In this document: in pieces, positions 24,742 through 36,352 of the stretch | Layout: every line of letters starts with the position of its first letter | Position numbering within the stretch: position 1 is the stretch's first letter | Source: Sporobolomyces roseus | Taxonomy: Eukaryota > Basidiomycota > Microbotryomycetes > Sporidiobolales > Sporidiobolaceae | DNA length: 64,000 bases | Assembly: GCA_016617785.1 (NCBI GenBank) | Contig: JADILM010000004.1 | Location: forward strand, 1,116,001-1,180,000 | Reading direction: 5' to 3' | Notes under the pieces: model-generated | The model's database searches: none | What the model was told of the DNA's origin: nothing | Seen by the model: the letters and a program-made list of their open reading frames with translations, nothing else | Program-made: the position numbers and the translations under genes

Positions 24742-27362
24742 CTAATCTCGACCTCTCCATTTCCTTACTCCCTTTGCTGCGACTGCCCAACCTCCCAATG
24801 GTGAGATCCCTACTCTCCAGACCCAAAGCCTTCCGACCTCCTGAACCCTTCTAGCTGCATGTTCATTACCCCCTAACCTCTTGACGATCAAACTAGCGAG
24901 TTCTACGATCGGAACCATGAGATTGAGTGGAGAAGGGAGAGGGGGGGTGGAGAACGCTGAAGCGAGTGATTCGAGTCGCCTTTGACCTACACGAGGTCGC
25001 GTGGTGGTCGAGCGAGAGTGTCGATCGAATTGTAATGGAGGTACGAAAGAGAAGTATCGGTTGATCGCCAAACGTTCTCGTCGAGCTCGGAAAGCGACTT
25101 CTCGTCCATATCGATCCCAGCCATCCAAGTCGTCGAGTTCTCTTCGAGGTGTCAGAGGGTGAAGAGGGTAGATTGGTTTAGGAGAGATCGAGGGTCGTCC
25201 TCCTGCGAAAAAGGCGAGGACTGCTCCGAGTACGAGGGTGAACGCGAGAGAAGTACGAGCTTCGATGGGTGAAGAAGATTTGCCAGAGTAGTCGGAAATG
25301 CCGATTGTCGTCGAGGTTGAGAAGAAGATGAGAGGGAAATGAACGAGTTGTAACAGGACTCCAGGGTAATCGATCTCCCCACTCAAACTCCACAACATCA
25401 ATGCACCGAATACTGCGAAATAAGTAGCGAATTGAATCAATCCACCTAAATTCGCTTCGAGACTCCTCAGAGCTCGATGCGAGACTGGAACTTTCTTCGG
25501 AGGGGGTCTGTACCCTACATCTCGAGTCTTGCGACCATCTCTAATCTTTTGCCATTGTTGATGAGTCGGTGCACCGAATGCGGGAGAGTTTTGGGGGAGG
25601 ACTCGGGAGGCGGCGAGGAAAGGAACAGACCAGGCCAGGAGAGAGAGCGAGGTTGCGAGCATGAAGGACGGGCGTCGACGAGGGGTTGCGATCCAGAAGG
25701 CGAGGAATCGGAGGAGGAGGGAAACGAAGACGAGGGAATGATGTAGGAGTGGAAGGAGAGTCGAAGGTGAAAGAGGTAAAGAAGGTGTAGGACCTCGATG
25801 TAGCTGTGTCAAGTTACCTCACATCAGTCATCTTCGATGATAGCCGAGGCACTGAAAGACAATAGTAGGCTCACCCATGCTCTTCCAACTTCACCTGCCC
25901 AACCGAAGTTTCCGGCTACCCACAACCACCAAACCATCCCTGTAAACAAACTCCAAGTCTTTTCTGGTCTTCCATGAATCGGAGGGATTCCAGGTTGTCG
26001 AGGAGCGTCGGGTGCGAGTGCGTTCAAGGCGTCGAAATGGGAATATGAAGAAAAGATAAGGATATAAACAGTAATTGCTGCGTGCAACGTTGATAGGATA
26101 TAGCTTTGTGAATGCAAGATTCTGTGCGCACCCGTCAGCAAAGTCAGCTCCGCATTGTGCAGGTGCAAGCTGAAGATTCGAGAGAGATGCTTACCGAGGT
26201 ATAGAGAATCGATCGAGTCTGACGAAAGATTCTTTCCAAGTTAATGATTGACCTTTCTTTGGTGGAGGTAGTAATCCGTTACGCCAGACGTATTCGGTAC
26301 AAGCGAGAACGACGGGGTGTGAAACTAGATCTTCTGCCTCGACGAATGGGAACGAAGACAAGTTGAGCAAGAGATCGATAGCTGTAAGGTGAAAGATGTC
26401 GAGAATCAGCTCTGTTCTGGCGTATACTCGACACTTTGAAGCTCACCGCACGTCGCCCTGTCCATCGAATCGTAATTGAGAGGGAAATCGTGAAAGAGTA
26501 AAGTCACGAGAGCGTCTTCTTCCTCCTCATCCTCTTCCCGCTCGTCTCCGCTGACCAAGTAGGAATCCAGCAGTCCCTCAATGACGGCATATAAACGTTC
26601 TCCCAACTCCCTCCTCGCTTTGAACATTCTCAACTCTCCATCGACTCCTCTGTCCGTCTCTTGTACAGTTCCCCTCGGTTCAGCTTGCAGCGAGATGAGT
26701 AGCGATAGTAGGGACGATAGGAAGAGGGCAGATGGAGAGGTAATAACGGTTGTATCGAGGGTTTGAGACGAGAGAGGGGAAGGACGAGAAGGAGCGGTCG
26801 AAGAAGAAGAAGCTGAAGAAGGAGTGGGTCTTCCCGCGTTTGTCGCTAGGATTGAACCGGAATGGAATGAACCGGCTGGTTGACCATTGAGAGATCCATT
26901 CGTAGGGTAATAACTCGTAATGATTCCTCCTCCTCCTCCTCCTCCTGATTGAACTGGTTGTTGCGATGCGAGATCTGGTAAGAATCGATCCAACACTTTA
27001 CGATGTCTCTCGACGGTGAAGACTGATCGCAAAAATGAACATTCCGCTTCTGCTTCTTCGAATGGCATGTCTTGAGGGAGAGTAGGTAATCCTGGAGGTA
27101 AAGTGTAACCTCGATCTTCCAACTCTTTCAATAACGCCAATACCATCCCTTCAATCGCTATATCATCTTCGGTGAGAATTAATCCAGCTGAGGTGTTCAA
27201 AGGAGTGAAGGAAGTAGGTCTGGCAGTCGAAGATGATGATGAATTTGAACTACCGACGAGTGGTGCAGGTGGAGGAGTAGAAGAACGTGAAGGTCCAGTA
27301 CTAGGTCGGAACCCTGGACTGACTATGAGTGGACTCCGCTCATTCGGTGCCGGCGGAGGCAT
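24742..27362 (-). CDS. Multispan membrane protein, possibly Yvc1/TRP-like
   Basis: Four exons (27362-26447, 26381-26195, 26121-25875, 25803-24742) give 803 residues. The N-terminal 300 residues are soluble: Pro/Ser-rich start, helical patches and an acidic run (DEREEDEEEEDALV). At least six hydrophobic segments follow: ILSTLHAAITVYILIFSSY, LFTGMVWWLWVAGNFGWAG, LLHHSLVFVSLLLRFLAFW, LATSLSLLAWSVPFLAA, LGGLIQFATYFAVFGALML and SLAFTLVLGAVLAFFAGG. A long cytosolic helical N-terminus followed by about six helices is the layout of fungal vacuolar TRP channels (Yvc1). The resemblance is architectural only, and I see no recognisable pore motif. It could equally be an uncharacterised fungal membrane protein family. 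It converges on the eisosome gene. Confidence 0.7.
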
Positions 27363-27586
27363 CGAAAGGTTTGAAAAGTGAGAATGAGAACGTCGACGAG
27401 TTTACGAAATCAGTTTTGCATTGCCGAGTGCGATTATTTCAAACTGCTCTCTCTCTCTCGTGGCACGAACAGATTGATACACTAACATAGAGCGAGTTAC
27501 AATGGATATACTTCGGTGGTGAATCACTGAAAAGAGAAAAAGAAAGAAAAAAAATGCGAAATATTCTTTTTTCCCCGTCAAACTCG

Positions 27587-30333
27587 TTAATCCCAAAGCT
27601 TGATGAGACCGTCCCCTGTAAGCACATCCAAGGAATCAACATCCGTCAGTGACAATTAAGCAGATGTAAAGTCTCGAAAGTGACTCACATGAACTGGTAA
27701 CGACCTTACTCTGATCATTGACAAAATCGGTTCAAACTCGTCAGCTCCCCATCTCTTCACATCACATCATATCGAAAAGGGTGAGAGTGTAACATACAGA
27801 TTCATGAGGTAACCAAGCATGACTGATGATGACTTTCGAATGAGCCTTCTTGATCCTCGAAACGATCCTACTAGTTTTGAAATCCCAAAACACCATATCA
27901 CCAGTTCCATCTCCTGAACTAACGTATCTACCATCTGGCGAGAAACGGGGTTCACAAGCGTATCCCGCAATCGTGTGACCGGCAAAACGTTTCTTGCGCT
28001 ATCAATCGGTCCGAGGTAAAAGATTAGCTGAGAAAAACGATAACGAGGCAAGGGGAGATAACGCACGTTCTGTTTGAAGGTATCTGCACCGAATAAGACG
28101 ATTTGATTGTCGAGTGAAGTAGCTGCCATCCACTTGCCTGTTCAACCCAACATCGATCAATCAACATTTCTTGATTTTCTTCCTCCTGATTCGAAAAGAG
28201 TGAGTGCTTACCATTCGGGTGCAATCCAACAGCCGGCATCGAATGCATAGTAGGATCCGCGATGAGTTTGATTGGCACAGGAATATCGAAATCCCATACC
28301 CTCATCGTCTTGTCATCCGAACTAGTAATGAACCTCCTGTTCTCATCGACGAAAGTGATCGTGTTGACTGGTCCCAAGTGCTGATCGTATTCTTGAGTGA
28401 TCTCTCCTGATCTCATATCATACTATTCGAGATACGCGAGGTGAGTGGGGGGAAGGGAAGAGACAGGAGGAAGGAGAAAAGAAGAGAGGGCGTACTTGAA
28501 TGACTTTCTTGTCTGACATTCCAGCGAGGAAAGTCGTTTGTTGTTCAGGATGGAATTTAATGCAATAAGGAATCTTCCCATTCGAGAATGCTTGTTTACA
28601 TTGACCTAGTCAACTCTCAACGACTTCAATCAGTTTCGCTGTGTCGGCGAAGAGAAGATGGGAGCAGAAGGGAGACTAACCAGTTTCGGTATCCCATAAC
28701 TTCATTTGACGATCGAACGAACTCGATAAGAATTGACCACCATTGTTGTCGAATTGTACATCGTGAACCGCTTTCGAATGACCCATGAAAGTTCTCAAAC
28801 ATTTCCCAGATTGATAGACATCCCACAGCTGTTGCCTCACTCTCTACGCATCAGCGGAATCTGACAAGAGTGGATGTAAGCAGAGATTGAGCGCACCTTG
28901 ATTCTCGTATCGAGTGAACCAGACAAGATCAAGTGACCTGAACCAGGGAACAATTGAATCCTCGAAACTCCCTTCGTGTGACCTGACCAAGTGTGTACGC
29001 ATTTCTTCGGTACGAAACATTCTTGTTCTCCCGATTGACCCCTGAGGTTGACGCCATCGACATCGAGAGGAACATGAAGGTAACTCCTTCCGAGATAATC
29101 GTGAGTTTCTTTGCCTGTGCGATGGAACGAATTCACACCATAGTCAGCACTCTGTGTGGCGAGCTATAGAGAGAAAGTTCCAAAACGCACCATGGAAAAC
29201 ACTTTTCTCTTCGCCGAACCCAACTTCTTTCCGATTCGCATCCTCCAACAATTTTTTCCTCCTCTCCTGTTTACTCAACAACGCACCCCCCTGTGCTTCT
29301 TGTTCCTCGTACTCCTCTTCGGTAGGTACTGCAACCGAAAGGTTCTCTCCTTCCCAACCCGCCCAAGGTCCCAAATACTCTTTCTGTTCCCTCTTTGACT
29401 TCTTCCTCTTCCCACTTCCTTCTCCTTCTCCTCCTTGACCTTCTACTTCTTCTCCCTCTCCTTCACCCTCCTGAACTCCCTCTTCTTCTTCTTCTTCATC
29501 ATCCGGATCCTCAAACACTCCAACTTTACCTTTACCCATTCTTCGTCTCTTGATCGCCCTCGTATCCTGTCTCTTTGGTTTAACTTGACTGACACTAGCT
29601 CCACCGTTCTGATACGCGTTGTGAACGTTTCCAACGAGGGATGGAGTTGAATCATCGATTCCTGCGTTCAAAGAAGGGTTCGCCGCGTATCCGAGGACGT
29701 GGAAAGAACGTTGTTGTTCTCGGAATGAGAATTCACTGAAATGTTGTTGTTCGACATGACCTAATATCGCAATTCTCGAAAGGTGTCAGTAAGGAAGAGA
29801 AGGGAGAGAGACATAGAGAGGAAGGAAAAATGGGTACCGGTTAAGGCGTTTTGTTTCTCTAAACGTTTCTCGTCCCACGGGTTTGCGGGTCCTTGTACGG
29901 GTTTCGAGAGGTCTTGGTAAGATGCGTTGTAGAAGATTACGTTGTCTGAAGGTCGAGTGATCAAGGATGAATGATTCGAATGCAAGTCCTGTTTTCAGTT
30001 GTAAGGGGCAATAGATCAGCTTGGTGTACAAAACAGAGGTAAGAGAGAGTGAGAGGAGAGACGTGCGGATGAGATTACGTCTGGTGCCGATTTCGCCGTC
30101 AATTTGAACGAGTTTGATTTGGGTTGATTCGAGGTTGATGATTCGATGTTTGCTATTCCGAATGCATCTGTTGGATCAAAGTCTGGATCGTGTTCGTCGT
30201 TGTCTTGATCTGTAGTAGAGTTTGATGGTTTGAGATCGAGTTGGACTTGACCAAGTTGTTTCGATTTGACTGCTGGATGAGGAGGTTGTTGCGCTGTATC
30301 TGAATCATCCGAGGCGTAGTCTACTAACGCCAT
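27587..30333 (-). CDS. PRP17: Pre-mRNA splicing factor PRP17/CDC40, WD40 protein
   Basis: This is a multi-exon gene (about eleven exons) starting at the ATG of [12 protein letters not shown] and ending in GLIKLWD. Prp17/Cdc40 joins the spliceosome for the second catalytic step. The N-terminal half has the conserved [16 protein letters not shown] segment and an acidic/Lys-rich linker. Seven WD repeats follow, with [97 protein letters not shown] and [16 protein letters not shown]. These match the family closely. A 22-nt exon at 27689-27710 encodes SKVVTSS plus the first base of the next Trp. The gene is divergent from the C2H2 gene, with only 134 bp between starts. Confidence 0.95.
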
Positions 30334-30467
30334 ACTATTACTGGCTGAGAGTAGTAGTTGGGGGGGGGGGGTTGAGGGAAACGAATTAATCCAAGTCGGT
30401 CGCGTCTCCCTCCTACAAACTGTCACTCGAATTCGAAGGAGGGGTGCCAACTTGGGGACAGAGATCA
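30334..30467. promoter_or_regulatory. Compact bidirectional promoter with a G tract
   Basis: Only 134 bases separate the start codons of PRP17 (-) and the C2H2 gene (+). It contains an uninterrupted run of about 11 G residues at roughly 30361-30371. Both promoters and both 5' leaders must fit here. I recognise no factor-binding site with confidence. Confidence 0.5.
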
Positions 30468-33098
30468 ATGTCAGAGTATAATGCTCTATTCGATCAACAT
30501 GCTTGGTCCTATCCACCTCCTCCAGTGAGTCGTCTCTCTTCTTTTTCACTTCCCCGGATCCACTCACTCAATTCTTTTTATTACTCTCTCTCTCTCTCTC
30601 ACTCTGGAATGCAATTGGACATAGCAATCTACTCCATTCCCACCTTACCCAACTGATCAACTAGGTTTACTTGATCAACATCCTCCCAATTCCGCTTGGA
30701 CAAACTCGAGCACTTCTACTACTCAACTCTCTCATCAATCTTCTATCGGGGATCCAAATCACTGGTTCACAAACAATCAATCCCCTCAGCAACCAGATCA
30801 ATCAAAATTACACTCTCCCATTCACCCGAATCAATCCATTCCTCTCGCTCCTCCTACTGCTCCTTCTTCTTATCCTCTCAATCAACATCTTCAACCTCCA
30901 TTCAGATCAGAAGGTGATGCAAGGAACGCAATGAGGAGCTTCGTCGACGTTCAATTGCAAGACTATGAAAGATATCGCGAAACATCCTCCCACAACAATG
31001 ATCAATCTAGACAGCAGCAATCCACGTTGGAAGGAATCGTACAGAGGCAAGCTTCGAGATCTTCATTCGACAACAACCAGGGAGCTGGAGCTTCTCCTCA
31101 ACAACTCAATTCCCCTCTCTCAATATCAACCACCACCAATTCTCAATCGACTCAACCTCATTCCTTCCTCAATGGTTTCACTTCCTCGACCGCTTACCCT
31201 CCTCCAGTATCTCAAGAAGATTATCTCCGACTCTTGAAACAAACTCAACCACAACATCAACTCCAATCGCAAACCTCTTCCATCTTCCCTTCTTCCGCTC
31301 CTTCTCCCTCTACCTCGACTCGACCAGATTCCTCTAGCTCAACCCACTCGACCGTGAACCCTTACAACTCCTCTCAACAACAACAACAACAACCTCTCGC
31401 CTCGACTTCAACTTGTTCAACTTCTGCTGCTGCTTCTCATCAAACCTTCTCCCTCCCTCCTCCCGCACAATACCATTCTTCTCGTCAACACGAACGAACT
31501 CCTTCCACAAACTCTTCGATCCGTACTTCTTCCGCAGATCGTAACCCAACTTCACCCGCTCGTAACTCTTACCCGACTTATCCTTCACCTCAACATCACC
31601 TCCCCGCTTATCCAATTCCAATTCATCCGGATGGAGAATATAACCCTTCTGAACCTTACATTCCTCTAACCCATCCAAATCATCCTCATTACCATCAATT
31701 CCTTGCTCAACAACAACACGCACAACAACAAATCAATTCCTTCTCCTCGCAACAATCCCAATCTCAACCTCCGCAACAACAAACTCAATTACCAAACTCA
31801 TTGGGATTCTGTCCACCTGCACCAGGACCTCTACTTCAGTTCTCTGCACCAGGGGCGAATACTTCGGCGTTGATTGGAGGTTTGGGAGGGAACTTGGGAG
31901 GAGGTCAAGATCAGGTAGGAGGAACAGGAGGAGGAGGGGAAGAGAACAAAGTTAATTTGGACGGGAAAGGAAAGGGGAAAGGGAAAGCCAAGATGAATGA
32001 GAATGGTGGGTTTGTGAAACCTCGTGAATCAGGAGGAAGGAATGGTTCGATTTCGAGTTCAACAGGAGGAGGGAGGAAGAGGAGTTTCTCTGCTACTTCA
32101 CCACCTGATCGAACTCAGAATGAGGGATCAGAGGATCCAGAAGAGGACGATTTAATCGGAGGAGGAGGAGGAGGTGGTGGTGGATTCGGACAACAAGCTC
32201 AAGCGTCTACTTCCACTGCTCAACCCAGAGGAGTAGGTGTACCGACCGGAGCGCCGACAAGTATCATTCTCCCAAACTCTATCGACCCGATCACTGGTTA
32301 TCCAAGACGTCAAACCGAAGTTCCAGCGGTCGAAGACGATCCTTCCGTCCGTCCTTACGGGTGCAACTATTGTTTCCTCTCTCGTACTCAAGATGCACCT
32401 AGTCGTTCGTATTGGGCGAGTCGAGGAGGGAAATTGGAAGAGAATGAAATGATTGGTTGGAGGACGGTGAAAGAGTTGAGGGAACACTCGGCGAGGGAAC
32501 ACAGGGACCGTCAGGAGAGTATGAGGGAGTATGAGTTGGAGTGTCAGGAGAATCCAGAATTGGAAAAGAATGGCAAAGGTCCTGAACAACCTTTCAGGTG
32601 TGCACTTGAACCTTGTGGGAAAACTTTCAGTAAGCTTTTTTCTCTTTCTCTCACTCTCTTGATCTGACTTACTGACTCGTGGTGATTGTGAGTGTAGAGT
32701 CGCTGGCTGGTTTGAGGTTTCATTTCCAGAACGCTTCGGCGAATGGTCATTTCTTGGTCACGATGGAGAAGGATACGAAAACTGGTGAAGAACGTCCGAC
32801 GAAAAAGTTCAAATCCGATGTTCAACCGACCGGTCGAGAACTGTCTTGTCCAGTCGATCGATGTCCGAAACGGTTCAAACAAAGTGCTGGTTCGTGTCTC
32901 TCTCTCTCACACTCCTTCTCTCATCTTTTACATGAAGAGTGTACTTAAGATAGTGAAGAAATAGGTCTCGCTTATCATTTGAGTCATACCCCGAACCATC
33001 CAATCACGGAAGCCGAACTTTCAACGTACGAAGCTACGCTCCAATCGAAAACTCGATGGTGGTTCAAAAAACTCGGTTTACAATTCGCTCAACCCTGA
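30468..33098 (+). CDS. Gln/Ser-rich C2H2 zinc-finger protein, putative transcription factor
   Basis: Four exons (30468-30524, 30625-32629, 32698-32889, 32965-33098) encode 795 residues. The first 440 are Gln, Ser, Pro and Asn rich, typical of activation or phase-separating regions. A basic/Gly-rich stretch and an acidic stretch follow. Zinc ligands are concentrated at the C-terminus. One finger starts YGCNYCFLSRT and ends EHSAREH. Two more have C-x4-C-x12-H (CALEPCGKTF...LRFH and CPVDRCPKRF...LAYH), and both contain an AGL(R/A)(F/Y)H segment. The His-His spacing in the second finger is long (x8). I cannot name an orthologue. Nuclear DNA binding is inferred from the finger class. Confidence 0.85.
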
Positions 33099-33489
33099 CA
33101 CACTTCCTCTCCAAATACCCGCTTTTCCCTCTTTCTGTTGTACCTTCATACCCACTCTACGATCGCTCTCTCTCTCTCTATCTCTCCTCGCAATTATTCC
33201 TGAATCGCAAAAAAAACACACCCTCGCAATAGCTTCACTCCCCAAAATCGCATAATACCTACCTCGTCCCTTGTCTCGCTCACGTGAAATACCCGTATCC
33301 CGCTTTCAATCTCTAGCTTGCTCACAATCTGTTCTTTGTATATTCCATGTATCAGCCGAACTTTTTGTTACGAAAACGAAAACGCAAAACAACAGCTTTT
33401 CCTTCTCCTTTCACATCAGTCTCAAGTAGCGATTGCTCGCTTAGAAAGAAGACATCGGTGAAAATGCTATGTAATTGCGAGTTGAAATG
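33099..33489. other. Convergent 3' intergenic region
   Basis: About 390 bases between the ends of the C2H2 gene (+) and TYR1 (-). It is CT-rich at first, with an A run near 33210. I see no gene in it. Confidence 0.5.
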
Positions 33490-35295
33490 TTATGAAGATG
33501 AAGCGGAAGGAGGTGGAGCTTTGATAGGTTCTTCGGCCAAAAACGCAAACATGTCTCGATTCGCTATCCTCGATTCCCTGTGAACAACAAGCTCCACACA
33601 TCAGTATTCTGGGAGTCGATGTCATAAGTGAGAGAAAAAGTGTACTCACTCGAACCTCGGTTCAAAGAAGACTCTAGTCTCTTCAAACCTTTTCCTATAA
33701 GCTTCAAAACTCCCATATCTCACCGTATCACTCCAACCTCTCGCAGCAATCACGAATTCCGCATCATCCGCCGAGAACCCCCCATTCCCATCCGTCGCTG
33801 CTTGAACCGCCGCCTCCAACCTCGTTGAGTCCCTGAACAAGTATTCGGCTACTCCAATCCAGAACCGAAAGACTGGGGTAGCGGCGAGTTGGAGGTGTAC
33901 GAAAGGTCGAATTTCGAGTCGATGCCAAGAATCTACCATGGCGAGGAGGGCGAGATGTGAGTTGGGTGGAGGAGGGGGTGAATCCGATGTAGGAGGTGAA
34001 CCAATCGAGAATTTATCCAATACTGAATCACTCAATAATATTGGTGTAGCCTCCTCATTACTACCCCCTTGACTATCACTATCTCGACCGAAAACGAAAT
34101 CCCTCGCTTCGAATACTCTTTGCCTCAACTCTTGCCTCTTGCCTTGGATCATGAGTTTGAATAAATCCGTAGCAGATTCACTGAATTGATGAATTTGTTT
34201 CTGTGCCGTCGGGTTCAGGATCGCCAATCCTGCGTAGACGTGCCATTTCGCAGCGTAGATTCGTAAGGCGATGTTGATTTTAACTACTTCGATCCCTCCA
34301 ATGTAACGTCCCAACTCCCACGGGAATTGTCCAGTACATTTCCAGGCTGTACCCATGCTGTACGAACAACGGAAGAGCTATCTCAGCGCCGTCTGGAAAT
34401 AGAGATCGCTCAGAGTTGGACGTACGAGAGGAATGCAGCGTGGGTTACTGCTTGAGTGTTTGCAGTCACTTCATCATGTTCATCGTAAGATAGATGTACG
34501 TAACGAGATTTGAGGGGTGCCAATAACTCTTGAACGAATTTGACTTGTTCATCACTCGCTCGATGTTTGATGATGATCTGTCGAATCCTTCACACTCTAC
34601 TATGAGCGATTTCTTCATCCACCGTAGATGTAGATAAAAGAGAGGTACTGACGAGTGCTTGACCATCTGGAGGAACTGTAGGACCATGTAAAGAATGAAT
34701 CGAAACGACATTTACATCTTTGGGTAAATATTTCTCGAATGCCGCTCGTTCAGGTGCCTTGACTGATGTTTGACCAGATACGATCGATCCTACTTTCGTA
34801 GCTGTAAACGAGAAATCGACGTCTCACTCAGTTCGTGCGTGAGTGAGTGAGGAAGAAGAAATTCGCTTACATGGACCGTATTGAGCGACTACTTTATCGA
34901 GGAACGCAGCTTCGACAGAGTAGATGATGAAATCACTCTCTCTTGATACATAATGTCCATCCCTCATCGGTACTAGCTTCTCCTTTCCTGTAAGGCATCC
35001 ACGAGACTTGAGTATCGTTCTTTTGACTCCTTCGCAAAGAATTGAGAATTTCAGACTTGGGGGTTGCTTACCTTTACAGTATTCGACTAGACCCTCGTAC
35101 TTCTCTGGTAGATCACATACGTTTATCCTAATACTCCTCGAGCAGATCCTGTCAATCTAGGAAGCGAAGAGGGGAAGGGAAAGAGTGTTACCTGTTACAT
35201 TGACCAGCTTTTGATAATCGTTCAGCGTACATCTTTCCCATCTCTCCCATTCCAATCAATCCGATCACGGCATCCTTGAGTGCTGGTGGTGCCAT
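33490..35295 (-). CDS. TYR1: Prephenate dehydrogenase (NADP+), tyrosine biosynthesis
   Basis: A multi-exon gene starts at MAPPALKDAVIGLIGMGEMG. The GLIGMGEMGKMYAERL stretch is the Rossmann dinucleotide-binding loop. Downstream are SIHSLHGPTVPPDGQ and HDEVTANTQAVTHAAFLSMG, then the all-helical dimer domain (GQFPWELGRYIGGIEVVKIN, KWHVYAGLAILNP). The enzyme oxidatively decarboxylates prephenate to 4-hydroxyphenylpyruvate. A simple reading of the last long exon stops at 33646. Splicing from GA|gtgagt instead adds a terminal exon encoding ESRIANRDMFAFLAEEP, which looks like the proper C-terminus, so I place the end at 33490. A Ser/Pro-rich insert lies in the C-terminal domain. Confidence 0.93.
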
Positions 35296-35522
35296 TTCGA
35301 GAAGTTAAGATTCTTGATCAATTTTGGGAGATAATTGAGCGAATAACTGGGATGAGAGCGAGTTGACGAGCTAGGTTGTGGTTTTGAGCTAATTGTACGA
35401 GCTAATGAGCTGTTCCGAGTGATTCCGGCTGTGTTTGAGTGAATGGTCCTTTGATGAGAAATCGCAACTATCTCTCTCTTTATCACTTGACACTCTCGCT
35501 TCGATCTACTTTTCACTCAACT
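35296..35522. promoter_or_regulatory. Bidirectional promoter, TYR1/ERV1
   Basis: The 227 bases between two divergent start codons must hold both promoters. The ERV1 side ends in a pyrimidine-rich leader. No specific site is claimed. Confidence 0.4.
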
Positions 35523-36162
35523 ATGTCAGAAACATCCACACCAAAGCCCGTACTTCAACCCGGTCAAGTATTGGGTCCAGATGGGAAACCTTGTAAAGTA
35601 AATCCTTCTCTCCTCCTTCTCCTCCCTCTCTCTCTGAACTCTCGAAACTGATCACAAGTGTAACACATAGGTATGTACAGGGTTCAAAGCATGGACGGGA
35701 GGAGCGCAAAAGAAGAAACAACCTCCCTCCTCTTCTTCCTCTTCTTCTTCCTCAACTCTCGCTTCAACCGCCGCTTCCTCCCTCGCCTCCGCCTCTTCCG
35801 AACCATCACTCCCATCTGATTGTCCACCAGACGTAGAACGACTAGGTCGACACACCTGGACGTTCCTTCACACGACCGCTTCCTATTTCCCTCCCTCTCC
35901 TTCAGCACACCAACAATCCTCGATGCTCTCCCTCCTCCGCTCATTGCCTACTCTATACCCTTGTGGGAATTGCGCAGATCATTTAGGGGAATACATGAAA
36001 GTGAATCCACCGGAAGAAGCGGTTAAAACGAGAGAAGGTGTCGAAGGGTGGATGTGTAGGGCTCATAATGAAGTGAATGAAAGATTGGGGAAAGAAAAGT
36101 TTGAGTGTAGGGATGTCGGACAGAGGTGGAGGGATGGGTGGAAGGATGGTCATTGCGATTGA
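35523..36162 (+). CDS. ERV1: FAD-linked sulfhydryl oxidase of the mitochondrial intermembrane space
   Basis: Two exons (35523-35597, 35671-36162) give 188 residues, almost exactly the yeast Erv1 length. Erv1/ALR reoxidises Mia40 during oxidative import of small cysteine proteins and passes electrons to cytochrome c. The N-terminal shuttle disulphide (GPDGKPCKVC) is present. A Ser/Ala-rich linker leads to the FAD domain. That domain has RHTWTFLHTTASYFPPSP, the active-site YPCGNCADHL, and the FAD-binding WMCRAHNEVNERLGKEKFEC. It ends in RWRDGWKDGHCD. All key cysteines are intact. No cleavable presequence is seen, as expected for this family. Confidence 0.97.
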
Positions 36163-36352
36163 AGGAGGGAGAGATGAGGTGGTTTTTCGCATTATTTTCA
36201 TATCATTCGTTCTATACAACTTGTTTCTTGTATTATTTACACTGCACACCTCTCATTCTCACTCTCGATGACTGCTCTCAGCGAGACCATTATCCGTGAT
36301 AACAGGCATCTGTACTCGTTTTCAATCGCTAATACCAACAAAACCCCCCCTC

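Noticed and set aside
33646..33648. Stop codon at 33646 as the end of TYR1
   Set aside because: A GTGAGT donor just before it, and an in-frame downstream exon encoding ESRIANRDMFAFLAEEP, give a more family-like C-terminus.
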